Positions 50,079 to 62,300 of a DNA stretch of 64,000 nucleotides are shown here, piece by piece. How positions within the stretch are numbered: the first letter of the stretch is position 1; every line of letters starts with the position of its first letter. The stretch spans positions 35,772,501-35,836,500 of the forward strand of contig NC_134368.1 of NCBI RefSeq assembly GCF_035582795.1, written 5' to 3'. Both the position numbers and the translations under genes were made by a program. This stretch comes from Mycteria americana (lineage: Eukaryota; Chordata; Aves; Ciconiiformes; Ciconiidae). The notes beneath the pieces were generated by a model. It did not search any database. It was not told the DNA's origin and saw only the letters and a program-made list of their open reading frames with translations.

Positions 50079-53000
50079 GCAAGGGGATCCTCCTTCACAG
50101 AACTGCAACTACCAAATACAGCTGCCTCTGCAGTTTCCAAGAGCAGGCTAAACTGTAACAACATATTCAGGGATTTTTTTTGTTGGTGGGATTTTTTGTT
50201 GGTTTTTTGCATTTTTTTTTTCTTTTTTTTTACTCCAAAGCAGCTTTTTCAATCTCATCGGAAGCTGTGAATATTTACTAGGACTTTCTAGGGGAAAAGA
50301 GTAAGGGATGCTTTTGGTTTTTTTAAACCAACACATATGTCTTCAAAATTACCTAATAAAAATGAAATAAAGCTGTGAAACTGGAGGAAAACTGTTTTCC
50401 TACTTATTCTCAGTCATGATGATTTTCAACCCATCTTGAGCTTTTGTTATCATAGAGCAATTGGAAGCTTAGTTTACTATATCTTTAATGAGAAAAGAGG
50501 TTTAAATGCATGAAATGCTTCCTGATTATTATGGTGATACTCACTGCATTTAAGAGACACCTGTGCTATATTCAGTCAGAAAAGATAGCTCCAGAAGGCT
50601 ATCCATCTATATTCTCAAATAATTTCATCAAGGAATATGAAGTATGTGATGTGAGCATCTCTGTGCCTGAAGAAGGAAAAAGGCCAATGAGAAATTTTAA
50701 GGTTTTTGTGAAAACACATCTCTCAGACATCTTTCTGCAGTTACTGCTGTAGAAAGTCTACAAACATAAATACTGGAAAAATGATCAGAACCAACCAGAT
50801 ATTCTCTGTTCAGCTGCCTATCAGTTTTTTGTTTGCAGTCTATCAGTGTGAGATCCCTGAAAGAAGATGACATTATAAAACTTAAAATGACAGCTTCATC
50901 TTTAAGAAATTGAGGACAAAGTATGATATGCTAGGATACAAGACTTTCACTGGTCTGAGACCTGTGTATAGTTTAATAAATGAAATACTATTCATATATT
51001 ATTAGTTAAAATATAAACTAACCACATTATTTATACTGGTTATTAATATATAATTTATGAAAGTGTGTATCAAGTCATTATTAATGGAACGTGTATGTGA
51101 GTCTGTATATAAACATACATATATCTATGTAATTCCACTTCCAACAAAAGTATGTGATTAGTGTAATTAGCATTTGCTGTTGCCACAGTTAAAGCCAGTG
51201 ATTTGCTTACTTATCTGCCTATGATGCCTCCATCTATTGCTCATCCAACAGCATATTTCAAGGCTGTTTGAATCTCTTGCTAATTTCAGTTTTATCTGCT
51301 TGTTTTTGGCTGCTTGTTCCAACGTATTTTATTTTCAATTACAGTTAAGTGACTTATTTTCTCAAGATACAGTATAATATGCAGGATGATAATTTGGCAG
51401 TTAAGTAGTACACTGAGATGAGTAGCAGTCCTGCTGAAAGTTTTTCTATGATTTGTTTTGTGGGGTAAAAACTACCCTAATTACATATCCAAAAGCCATG
51501 GAAAATACAATGTTAATGTTTAGATGTAGGGTTTGTGGTTTGGGAGTTGTCAAATTGATTTTTTCCCCAAAGGAATAAATTTCTGTTTGAGTTTTTCCAT
51601 GGTTTTTGTTGTTGTTGTTCCTGTAAAGTATAGATGAATTTTGCTCCATGGAAAATAGGAGATAGTAGTGCATACATCGCTTTTAAAAAGTTATTAATTT
51701 ATATGATCATTAAAGCATAAAATTAAAGTTACAAAGAATAGCTTATCAAGGGTCACACTGCTCAGCTTAAGTACAGCACTCTTAAATCTTCCCAAAACTC
51801 TCCTTAAAGGTTTGCATTTAATTTCAGCTTTTCCCAGGCTGCTACTTGAATTGATTTTCCACACAGATCAGCTTCTTCAAAATGTCCACCGCTCCTAAAT
51901 TAAACACAAGATATTTTGTATTAAGAGCTGCAGAACTGTAATATTTCTTAATTGGATCAGAATCTCTCTTAATCCACTAAACACCTTTTAAAGACCAGTA
52001 GGCAGCCTGTGTCCCATTATTGCTGTTTAAAGACTAATTCAAATGGAGGTGATCACTGCCATTTTGAGATGTCATCAATAAAATATCAACTATCAAAATT
52101 TCAGAATGATAATTCATTGTGAACTTTATATTTCTATTTTGCAGTTGCAAATTTTTTTCAGGGCCTTAACTAATATTACTTTCCTTTCTAACTTCCTGAT
52201 TGCTATGTTAACCTCATTGCTTATTGTGATTTTTGTCTGTAGTTCAAATGTAGGTATTGATTTCCTTTACAGTTCATTATAATTAAAAACATATTTTTCC
52301 TTATACAAATTATGACTACTAAGCAAGGAATGGCTCTTTTGAAAATCTGGTTCAAAATGGAGTAAAAAAACCAACAAAATATCACCATAAATCTGATTTT
52401 CAGTATGGATTTTCAGATGTAGGAAGAAAGTTTTTATTTAAAATTATATTTCAAGTTTTCTTATCACCTTTAAGCTTTAGTATAATTACAAAGAAAAGCA
52501 AGTATAAATTAAAAAGGATGTCCTCTTTGACAGTAATCTCAAGAAGTTACTTTCTGTTTAAGGCTAACAGATAGTAAAAAAGTAATCAGCTTTAACAATT
52601 GGGTAATTAATTTCAATTATTTGGCACATCAATCATTTGCTAAAAACCTAACTATTTGCAAAATACATACCAGACAGGGCAGAATCATATCTCCACACTT
52701 TTTGCTACCATCTTGTCAAACATCCACCAGTATTGTAGTATACCACCTATTTGCAATTTTTCTTTTTCTGTTTAAACTTGCTAACTTTTCCATGAATCCC
52801 TTGGACTTAAACCAATACACGTAACTGTTAAAATGACTAGTTCTTCTCTACCCACCAATGCACACTATCATGCTTCCAGGATGACAAAAGACATTCTGGG
52901 AAATGAAGTGTGTAAACACAGCATTACAGCTGTCAGTAATGTCCAAAAAAATTACAGGTTTTTTCTTATAAGGGCTCATGATGGAGAGACATAAAAAAAA

Positions 53001-54403
53001 GAAATGTGTATATAACAGGTCAAAGAAATATTTGGCATCGGTCTGAAGTAAAAATTTTGATAGAGGAAGATAGTAATTAAACTTTACCACTTACAAAAAT
53101 GGGATTGCAAATCAATTTGCAATCTATTGGCTCAGTGCTGCTGCCTTGCAGCTTTGGAGCTCTGGGGCAAGGCAGATCAGTGTCAGGACAGGGATGTAAA
53201 AGGCAGGCAACGTGATGTGTTGGAAAATCCAAATGATTCCTGTGGTGTTAAATTATCCAATCCAGAAACTGCTATATGGGTTGAGCAATGAGCTCCTACG
53301 CTGATTTCAGCTAAATTGTTGAGATTACAATGTCAATGCTTTTTCTTTTCTGATAGTTTTGGTTAAGTAATCCTCTATTTATTCAAGTATTTAAAATGGG
53401 AAGTCTCTAAGTTTGAAGCTGTACCATTTCCTTCAAATCTAGCTCTTCTACCTTTTGGTTCCTGATCCCACCTTTAATTCTGTAGAAAGGCTCAGCTCCA
53501 AGACTGCCTGGCTGTAGTCTGCCGGGCACCAGCACCAGAGCAGAAAGGAGTGTATCCCATACAGCTCTGTAGTCTGTTGAGCTGAGCCTTAACAGGGAGG
53601 TAGCACACATTAGTTGTCACATAAAGCTGAGCCAAAAAATGGTTACATAAAACAAAACAGAAGAATTGCTTAGATCAGTAACACCACCTATAATCCTGCC
53701 ACTGCCAGTTTTGGGAAACATTATTATAATTTGTGTAATAACCGCGACGTAGGATGCAATTAAAGCAGTACATCTGCAACACCATTATTTTAATTGTTAT
53801 GCCATTAACTGTAAAATGGTGTATAGCATGCACAGGTGGGAAGGTGAATGAGGAATAATTTTTGCTGAAGACTGTCACTGAGCAGTAAGTATGTTGGTAT
53901 ATTGAAATGGTACAAAGAACATAGTCAATGAAACAACTGCAGATTTATTCTGTACGGTGTAATCACACTACACAAAGCATAGTGGTGCACAGACTTGGTT
54001 TCTCTGTGCTTAGTGTGTCATGATTACTGTGCTGTGTTTTCAAATATATGTATACATTATAGTGACATTATATATACTTTGTGTTTGCATTTGTACATAT
54101 CTGCAAATATATCTAGATTTAGATCAAGATATGTTTCTTTCTTTCTTTTTTTCTTTAAAAGTCCTGGAAATGCAACTTGGGTCTGGAGAATAAAATTATT
54201 TCTTTCTTTCTTGCACAGCTTTCACAGGTTCTGAGGTTCTATATTGGCCTTAAGTAAAACTAACATCAGATCCTAAATCTAAATCCAACATTTAGATTAG
54301 AATTAGAAATCAGTAAATAATTTTTTTTATAAAATTAAAGGAAACCAAAATGCTCAGTCTTGCTCCATTTTGTTAAAGAAAAAAAAAAACCAAAACAAAA
54401 CAA

Positions 54404-54415
54404 CCCCCCCCCCCC
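54404..54415. repeat. C12 homopolymer
   Basis: Twelve consecutive C follow an A-rich tract. Long C runs are rare in this AT-rich context and are also frequent assembly-error sites. Confidence 0.9.
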
Positions 54416-57400
54416 AACTATTTCTTTTGATTACTGAAGTGATTGAGATGGATTCTGAATATTATAAGGTTACCAGTCTTCTTTGTCATTTTGAGTAAGA
54501 TTATAGTATTTCTTTGGACAGTATTTTTTCAGTTGTGTAGATGCTTCCATAAAAAAAAAGTAATTTTATGTGGTTTATTTCTGTATCTTCTCAAATATTC
54601 TTTTTGGAGTTCACATTTTTCTGTCTTGGATTGTCTTTGCTATTTTTTTTTTTTTAAGTGTATTTCCTATTTATGAGCATAAGAAGAATTAATAGTAATT
54701 TTAAATTTTTCCTTTTCTCACAATCTTCTTTTGAAAATGCCACAGCTGGTACAAGCTACTACAGAAAATTATAATTTTCCATGTTAACAGGCTTCACTGA
54801 GGGAAAAAAATAAGGTTTTTTAAATATTTGAAAAAAAAATTTGTTTTGATTCAATAGGTTGAAAATGCTTTAGAATGAGATGTTATGTTTGTTCAGGAAG
54901 TTATGAAATGATTTTTTGTTTGTTTATTTTGTTTTGCTTTTGAATGTGCAACACGTGCTGCTAAAGAAACTTGTATGGATGCCTTATTCTTCATCTGTGT
55001 ATTTAAAAGCTACCTGGTTTCCCACAAGTGCTCTGCAGAAACATTCGGTATGTGCTTTCAATCAGACTGTTCAGAGATACCATTCCTCAAGCTACTTTGA
55101 AGAACTAGGCTTGAAGAAAGACCTTAAGCCCAGTAAGAATAGTTTACTCAGCAAGACTCCCAAGTAAATGCATTCAGAGAATTTACTGACATGAGAATTT
55201 CATGTTTTCTGTCCACTGTACAAGACATTCAAAAGAGTGCTCTGAGTTTGAGCATCTTCAGAGCAATACATGGAGTTTTGAATAGCTTTCATGGTGATAA
55301 GTGAATCGGAACTGCTCTAAAAGAAAGTTTTGCCACATGAAAATCAGGTTTGGCATTTAGGTATAATTGCCTTTATGGAAGTTACCAGTGCAGATGTGGT
55401 AAGACTTTCTACTTGTTCATTGATGCCCACAAGGTCTAATACAGTTCTGAGGAAACTAGAGATGAGCCTTCAATGAACAGAAAGAAAAATGTCTGCTTTA
55501 TGAACAGATTAGACTGTTATGTGTTCAGACAAAAATGAAAATCCAGAATAATTCATGACTTTTGGTTGGTATTCTGTCATCTCTCTTTCTTTTATTAACC
55601 CTCACGCCTCAAAAAAAAAAAAGAAAAGCAAACCAAAAAAACCAACACAAAACAGAGCAAAGCTAAATCATTAACAATAATGTTGAGCTCAGGATCAAGG
55701 CCTTGGTCACTGCAAAGTTATCCCACAGAAACTCGAATAGGTTGCTATCATGCCAAATAAGATCTCTCTTCCTTTTTAAATTTTGGTGCTAACATAGCAG
55801 CTGGATTAGACACATCAGGTAAATAAAGTAATTAATGTTCTGGTGGGTAAAGATCAGAGTTTATCAGTGGGACAAATTGAGCTGATATTCAGAGGTGGGT
55901 GTTAGGGGTATTAGCTATGACATTCAGTCAGATAAGGTGACACCTTAATATATTTTTCCATTTGGATGCTGAGAAAGCATTAAGTATAGATAATGATAAG
56001 GATAAAAACAGCTTTCAGGTATTTTCACTGGGTGAGTATGGTTCTACAGGTATGTGTTAGAGAACTTTTATTGTTAAAAACTGGATTGCTTAGAAATATT
56101 CACCTAGTGGTATAGTTATTTTCAAGGAAAGAAACGTTTTATTTAGATTTACATACTTTGCCATGCCAATCTCAGTTTTAGTACAGAGGATAAAATAATC
56201 CAACGTGTAGATAGCGGTAGTGCACTACCAGAAAGACTGATAACAATGTTGCCACTAGCTATTTCCCAATATTTTTTAGACTGAGGATTACACTGAAGCA
56301 TGAGGGAAGGATGCTGTGTTGTTAGAAGACAAATTCTCCTAATGCTCTAACAGAGAATGATCAGGAGATTGCTGAACTTTGCCTTTCCATTCAAATAGGA
56401 AGCAAAAACCACCATCAGTTTACAAGTTGAAAGTTATTGAACTGCAGTCAGAATTTTAGCCATGGCCCTAGATAGTTCTCCGCAGCCAATCTCATATATA
56501 TTTATGCCACAAGCAAAAGTCTTGACTTCTCCTCCACATAGTGTAAAGATAATGTGATAGTTTGAGATAGAGCTTGGTAAGGGAGGATGAGGAGAGTAGT
56601 GTTCACTCATCTTATGAGTTTCCGAATCCCATAAGGTAAATTCAGCAAATAATCCCTAGATGCCTATAAGTTTTCTCTTGGGATCAGCAGCAAATTATCT
56701 TTCTCTGACCAGTCTTGAATAAAAAAAAAAAAATAGAGCCATTGCTTGCCATTATTCAAAGTTCAGATCACCTAGCAGTTACACTGGTGTGTTTTGTATC
56801 TGCCGGTACTAGCTGACATGAGTGTGTTATGTGTATATATCCAAAAATAGCTGGTGAGGTTTTATATTTACACTGAGTTTCCTTAACTCCCTGGCTGGAA
56901 TTTTGAAAGCCAGCTTTATCCTGCAAGAGACTGATTGCTTTACAAGGCAAAGCTGGTCTTTCAGATGTACGTGTATATGTACTCTGTGTGTCGTAAGACA
57001 TTCAACAGTCACAGTGTTTTCCCCTCAATTTTTGTGGAAAATGAAAAATGATGTAAGCCTGGTCCAACAGTGTCACATATCTGGCTAGAAAGTTTGTACT
57101 CCTTCCTATTTTTGCATGAATTCCATTAATCTCTGCAGATTGGTGCCAAATAACTGCTAAGATTACACTAACAATGACCTTATTCTTATTTATAATGCAG
57201 CAGAGCAGACAGAGCAAAGGGTGAGGGAGCCTGGCATCACTGGGTGATGTGGGTGGAGTTTTCAAGCAATGGAAAAGGAGGATTTTGGGAATGGGATGCA
57301 GCCAGTATGAATTAGTGTTGTATCAGCTCCGTGAACTCTTCAGTCTCAGAAAAAACATGAGAGATGGACAGAGGTTCCTTCAGATGCAATGGAATGAATT

Positions 57401-58530
57401 AATGAAGGAATTAACATGGGAGCTGGATGCAAAAGGGCCATGGCTTGGAAAACCATGCTCAGTAAAACACCGGAGGAATAGTGCCAGCCTTAGGTTATGT
57501 GGAAGAACTTAGAGAAATATCTCTGAGGTGTTTACCACCTTATTAACATGACATCAGAAAAGGGTGGATTTCATGACAATAAGAGGAGTGTCCTTACACA
57601 GGAAAAAGTGAAATTATGCAGAATTTTTAAGATCAAAGCAGCACTTAAATTTGAATAAGTGAGCAATTACTGGAACTGAGAAGTAAAGATATTTTGATGG
57701 GTGACATGAAAGACTGCAGTCATCTGGACTGGATAAATGAAAATATGGATAAAACAATTATCATAGGTGTTGTAAGGACACGTGAATACTGGATATGTCC
57801 GAATGTGTAACATCGGTGAATGTGGGGAAGTGTCTCTTCATCCTTGCTTCCACAGTAAAAACTTTGTGTTAAGCGCTGTGTTACTTGCTGTTGCATCTGC
57901 AGTAGGACTTGCTTTGCACTTTCTTTGTACCTCTCTGAAGTGTTTAAATTAATGGCTTTAAAGTAATGGCTTTAAAACAATGGCCCAGAGCAGCACAGAG
58001 CTTAAGAAGGACAAGTTCTATCTAACTGATAGATAGAGGGGCTGAGATTTCAGAATACCTAAGCAAAGGTTATATAGTATGTCATCAAATTGATTTTGAT
58101 TATGGCAGCCTTTTCTCTTTCCTTTAGGTAGTATTCATTTAAATGCTTTTTTTTTGTTTATACCGCTCTGTATTTTCAGCAGTTAAGTTCAAACATTAGC
58201 CCTTCATTTTTATTTAGTTTTGATGTGGCTATACTTAAGCACGAGTGATTATTTACAGTTTTTAGTAAAGCCCAAACCTTTGGAGGCATGCTCTAAAATG
58301 GGAAAGTAACTTTAATATGTCCCTTATGACCAGAAATTTGGAAAATAATATTTGAATTACAAAAACTCATTTCAAGCCTTCCAATTTTGCAGTATTTTAC
58401 CCAAAGTAATGTTCTTTAAGTGGTACAAAACTGAAAAATGTCCCAAGCAGACTTTTGAGAATTAATGGTGAAAATGCAATCAAAAAGCTTTGAACAATTT
58501 AGCAATTCCTGTACATGTAAAGGACAGAGG

Positions 58531-58592
58531 ACAGAGGCTTTCTAACCATAGGCTCTAACCATAGAGGCTCTAACCATAGGACAGAGGCTTTC
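58531..58592 (+). repeat. Small nested local duplication
   Basis: The unit GGCTCTAACCATAG occurs at about 58551 and 58566, and ACAGAGGCTTTC at 58531 and 58581, forming a compact patchwork of 12-15-base direct repeats. Replication slippage is the simplest explanation. Confidence 0.85.
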
Positions 58593-58773
58593 CTATCTTG
58601 CGTTTACTTTGTTGATAAATTGAGCTGCCAAAGAGCAACAGGAAAGAATGGGGAAGAGTATATTAGAATAATATCACTATTACTTAATGTGGCATTTTTT
58701 TTGAGAATCACATTTACATGCATACAACTTGTGTGGACTTGTTATCAGCAACTTTGCTACTAAATTGAACTAT

Positions 58774-59353
58774 CATCATGGTTTAACGCCAGCCAGCAAC
58801 TAAGCACCACCCAGCCGCTCGCTCACTCCCCCCACAGTGGGATGGGGGAGAGAATCGGAGGGGTAAAAGTGTGAAAACTTGTGGGTTGAGATAGAGACAG
58901 TTTAATAGGGAAAGCAAAAGCTGCACATGCAAGCAAAGCAAAACAAGGAATTCATTCACTCCTTCCCATGGGCAGGCAGGTGTTCAGCCATCTCCAGGAA
59001 AGCAGGGCTCCATCGCTTGTAATCATTACCTGGGAAGACAAACACCATCACTCCAAACATCCCCCCATTTCCTTCTTCTTCCCCCAGCTTTATATGCTGA
59101 GCATGACGGCATATGGTATGGAATAGCCCTTTGGCCAGTTTGGGTCAGCTGTCCTGGCTGTGCCCCCTCCCAGCTTCTTGTGCACCTGGCAGAGCATGGG
59201 AAGCTGAAAAGTCCTTGATTTAGTATAAGCACTACTTAGCAACAACTAAAACATCTCTATATTATCAACACTGTTTCCAGCACAAATCCAAAACATAGCC
59301 CCATACTAGCTACTATAAAGAAAATCAACTCTATCCCATCCAAAACCAGCACA
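58774..59353 (-). mobile_element. Solo LTR, ERVL-like family, sister subfamily
   Basis: This 580-bp LTR in minus orientation aligns along its whole length with 49509-50073. The + strand start reads CATCATGG where the better copy has TGTCGTGG, and the end is CCAGCACA. Flanks ACTAT (58769-58773) and ACTAC (59354-59358) fit a 5-bp duplication with one change. The TATA box (TTTATATG on +, 59089-59096) and ATTAAA are kept, while the CRE reads TGACGGCA. No internal viral sequence remains. Confidence 0.9.
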
Positions 59354-59358
59354 ACTAC

Positions 59359-62300
59359 ACAAAAAGAAATCCTTATTGTTCATGCTTCTTAATCCTTTCT
59401 GCCCTTTACAGCCTGTAAAGTGAAAGGTAGATTGCTCTGCTCTTATAAAAAGTATTTATAGTGAGTTTATTTTACATTTTTCTGCATGTTAGCTCAGAGC
59501 TATATTGTCTAAATTGTACATATTTGTGACTTTGTGAAGCTTATTATTAAGGTATAGAACATTAAGACATTGGATCTCTCATTTTTTTCTAAAGCTTGAA
59601 TTTTGAACCATCTTGTATCTCACAAAATTGTGCTGTTTAATACTGCCTATATGCTTATCATTTGCCCACAGCATTTATTTATCAGACAAATTCTTTCTAA
59701 CATCCAGTATTTGAAATCGTAAGAGACATCTTACAGCAAACTGAGCCTTACGTGGGATGCAAAAATATTTTTCTGCAAGAATAATCTATACTTACACAAG
59801 TAACATGATTTGAGTACCCAGATTAATTTAATCACTTTATATGAAAAATATCCTCATGCAATAGCATAGGATCCATTAAGGCGAGCTCTACCTAGTTCTT
59901 AGAATTATAAAAAAAAAGAAAAGAAAACAGCGAAAGAGAAGAAGAGTTAAAACTTTGGTAACAGCATATGAGAGCACAAGTTTGTGTGCATTCTTTACTA
60001 AACCAATGCAACCTTGGAAGGGACTAAATAACCATGTGCAGTATGTGCATTCCAGTGACTTTATAAGAGTCTTATCTTAACAGTTCACAGTAACTGGTGA
60101 GCATGCCTTTGTCTTCCCTCCCGTTACCATCTTTGAATGAGGGTATCTTAAAAGAAGTCGTTGGAATGACTCTTGCAAAGAGCCATTTTCCATCTCTGTC
60201 TCATAACTTCTGCTGCCTGACCTTGCCATCTAAGCACAGGCAGACAGGACAGCCTTTAGAAAAATGCAGTTCTTGCAGGGGGAATATAGACATAGGATTG
60301 TGCTAGGTACTTTAGTCAGCAGGATCAGGATAAGTAAGTGAAAGAATTTAAACATATTTTGCAGTTAGAACATTTAAAGCAGATAGTCAAGAACCTCTCC
60401 AGGGAAGCTCAAGGGCTCGCTGGAACCTCTCATCCAACCCTCTTTGCTCACAGATGGGGAATTGGGGCTACACTAAACACTGAAGTGAAGAGACTTTTAA
60501 AATATGAGTGGCTAGATTTAATACTGGATCACATCCACTTTATTTATCATGGTTTGCTTATGAGAACAGTCAAGCCTGCCTCTTTTCCTTTTAGTATCCC
60601 TGTCTGCCCTTATATCTCCATCTGTGAGGATTTCCATGAATAAGTGGAGAGGTGCAAAAGGCTGCCCCAGTTTGACAGGAAAGCAGGGAATTGCAAAGAG
60701 CCACACTGCAAATTGCAGAGAGCAAAGGCCAGAAGGATAGACATCACTAGTGCTACAGGCAAGGCTACTGCAGGCAAGTCAAATCCTTTCCATAATGTCA
60801 GCTTGGCTGTAAAATGCAGACACATTGAGTAGGGCTACCTGGGAAGCAAAAATCAGATTTTAGGAAAAGAAGTCACTTTTCTATGATTTAGGTTACTAGC
60901 TTACAGAGCCAGAAGACACTACTGTGCTCACTGAATTAATCTGTTGCATAATGCTGGCCAAAAATTGCTTTTAAATACATCTGTGTTTGAGTAGAAGGTG
61001 TGTTTTAGAAAAATCACCAAGTCTTAATTTCCAAGATGCTTGTGATGGAAAACTCTACCACACCTCAATAGTCTGTATTGAGATCAAGTTCGAATCCTTT
61101 GAGTTTTTCCAAGAAAAACAATAGTTGACAAGCAGCCACTCTCAAAATAAAGTAGTTTGGCAGGTAAAGCTCTTTTACCTGGACTGTGGAAACGATGGGT
61201 TCAAAATCATTCTGTAAGCTGGGAAGAAACATGCAATGTCTGTGTGCTTACATTGTTTGTCAGAACGGTAAGGGATATTTAATTCTTTCCTGTGAATTAC
61301 TTCTTTGAAAATGAATAATTGCCTTGATTAATTCCCTTTCTAAGTATTGCAGGCATCCAGAAATTTCCATGGACACAAGGATGAATGCCAAATATTAGAT
61401 ATGTATGGTAAAAAAATTAATCTGTTAAAAATTAATAAGTTCTGGTAATTAGCCATTCACAAATCTTTATTGCTGAGGGAGATATTTTTTCCTTCCCTGA
61501 TTAATGGGTTATATAAGTATTTAAATATATCCTTTTTTTAGCAAGAATTGTACCTAATCTGCTAAGATAATGTCATCCTGTATGAATAAAATATGTAGTT
61601 CCTCTTTTGAAATATTTTATAATGTTTCTGACTTGCGTGGTTATTCTGGATTTCACTACATAAAATATTCTATATTACACAGCTGCAATATTTCGTAGTT
61701 CTTAGACAGCTTGTAAAAATACATTGTGTTCTTTAAAAAGGCTGGTATTTGATGATTGTTTTCCTGCTGCACCTCACCAACACAGCGTAATTCAATCGTT
61801 CAGATGTCAGGACTCTTCCAGTTTTCAAATGACATCTTTATTTTCCTTGAACAGCAAACATCACCAACATTTCAGCCAGAACAGCCTTCTGACCAAAATG
61901 TCAGTCATATGTTTAACACTTCAGACCCGGGGCCTGAGGGGTATTGATCCCAGTGATGGAGGGTCACCCAGTACTCTGCACCTCACTTGGCAGCTAGTTT
62001 TCAGAGCCTCTTGGGAAAACCAGAAGAGTCTTATTTTAATAGGCTACTAGAAGATTGTTTTACAAGAAGAGGGTTTTGATGCTCAGAGGATTCAATCATG
62101 CCAAGTCAGTGATTTGTGACCCCACAGCTCTGGTGGCAGGCAGAGGAGGTCAGCAGCAAAGCCCACCATGGGAAAAGATGCTCAGCATCAGGTACTGACC
62201 AACTGGAATATCTCCGTTAAAGTTGTGACCACACAATAACAAATCATCTGGCTGAATTTTTCTATTCATGAATGTTTTCTAGGTTGCCTCAACCTCTCTT

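Larger units (their letters stand above)
50079..58773. other. AT-rich noncoding interval
   Basis: About 8.7 kb with no recognisable gene. Notable are T-rich stretches at about 50176-50231, a GTT tract near 51607-51618, a C12 run at 54404-54415 next to A-rich sequence, and an A-rich stretch at about 55610-55640. Frames at 50510-50752, 54916-55167 and 57249-57512 have ordinary composition but no known domain, and the last lacks an ATG at its start. Confidence 0.6.

Noticed and set aside
57249..57512. 87-codon hydrophilic frame
   Set aside because: It begins with GTG rather than ATG, has no similarity that I can name, and no splice or polyadenylation support.
60005..60030. CR1-like CTTGGAAGGGAC
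   Set aside because: Twelve bases only; the expected continuation is absent.
61161..61205. tRNA-like hairpin and GGTTCAAA string
   Set aside because: The stem is only 8 bp and no cloverleaf or A box can be placed.
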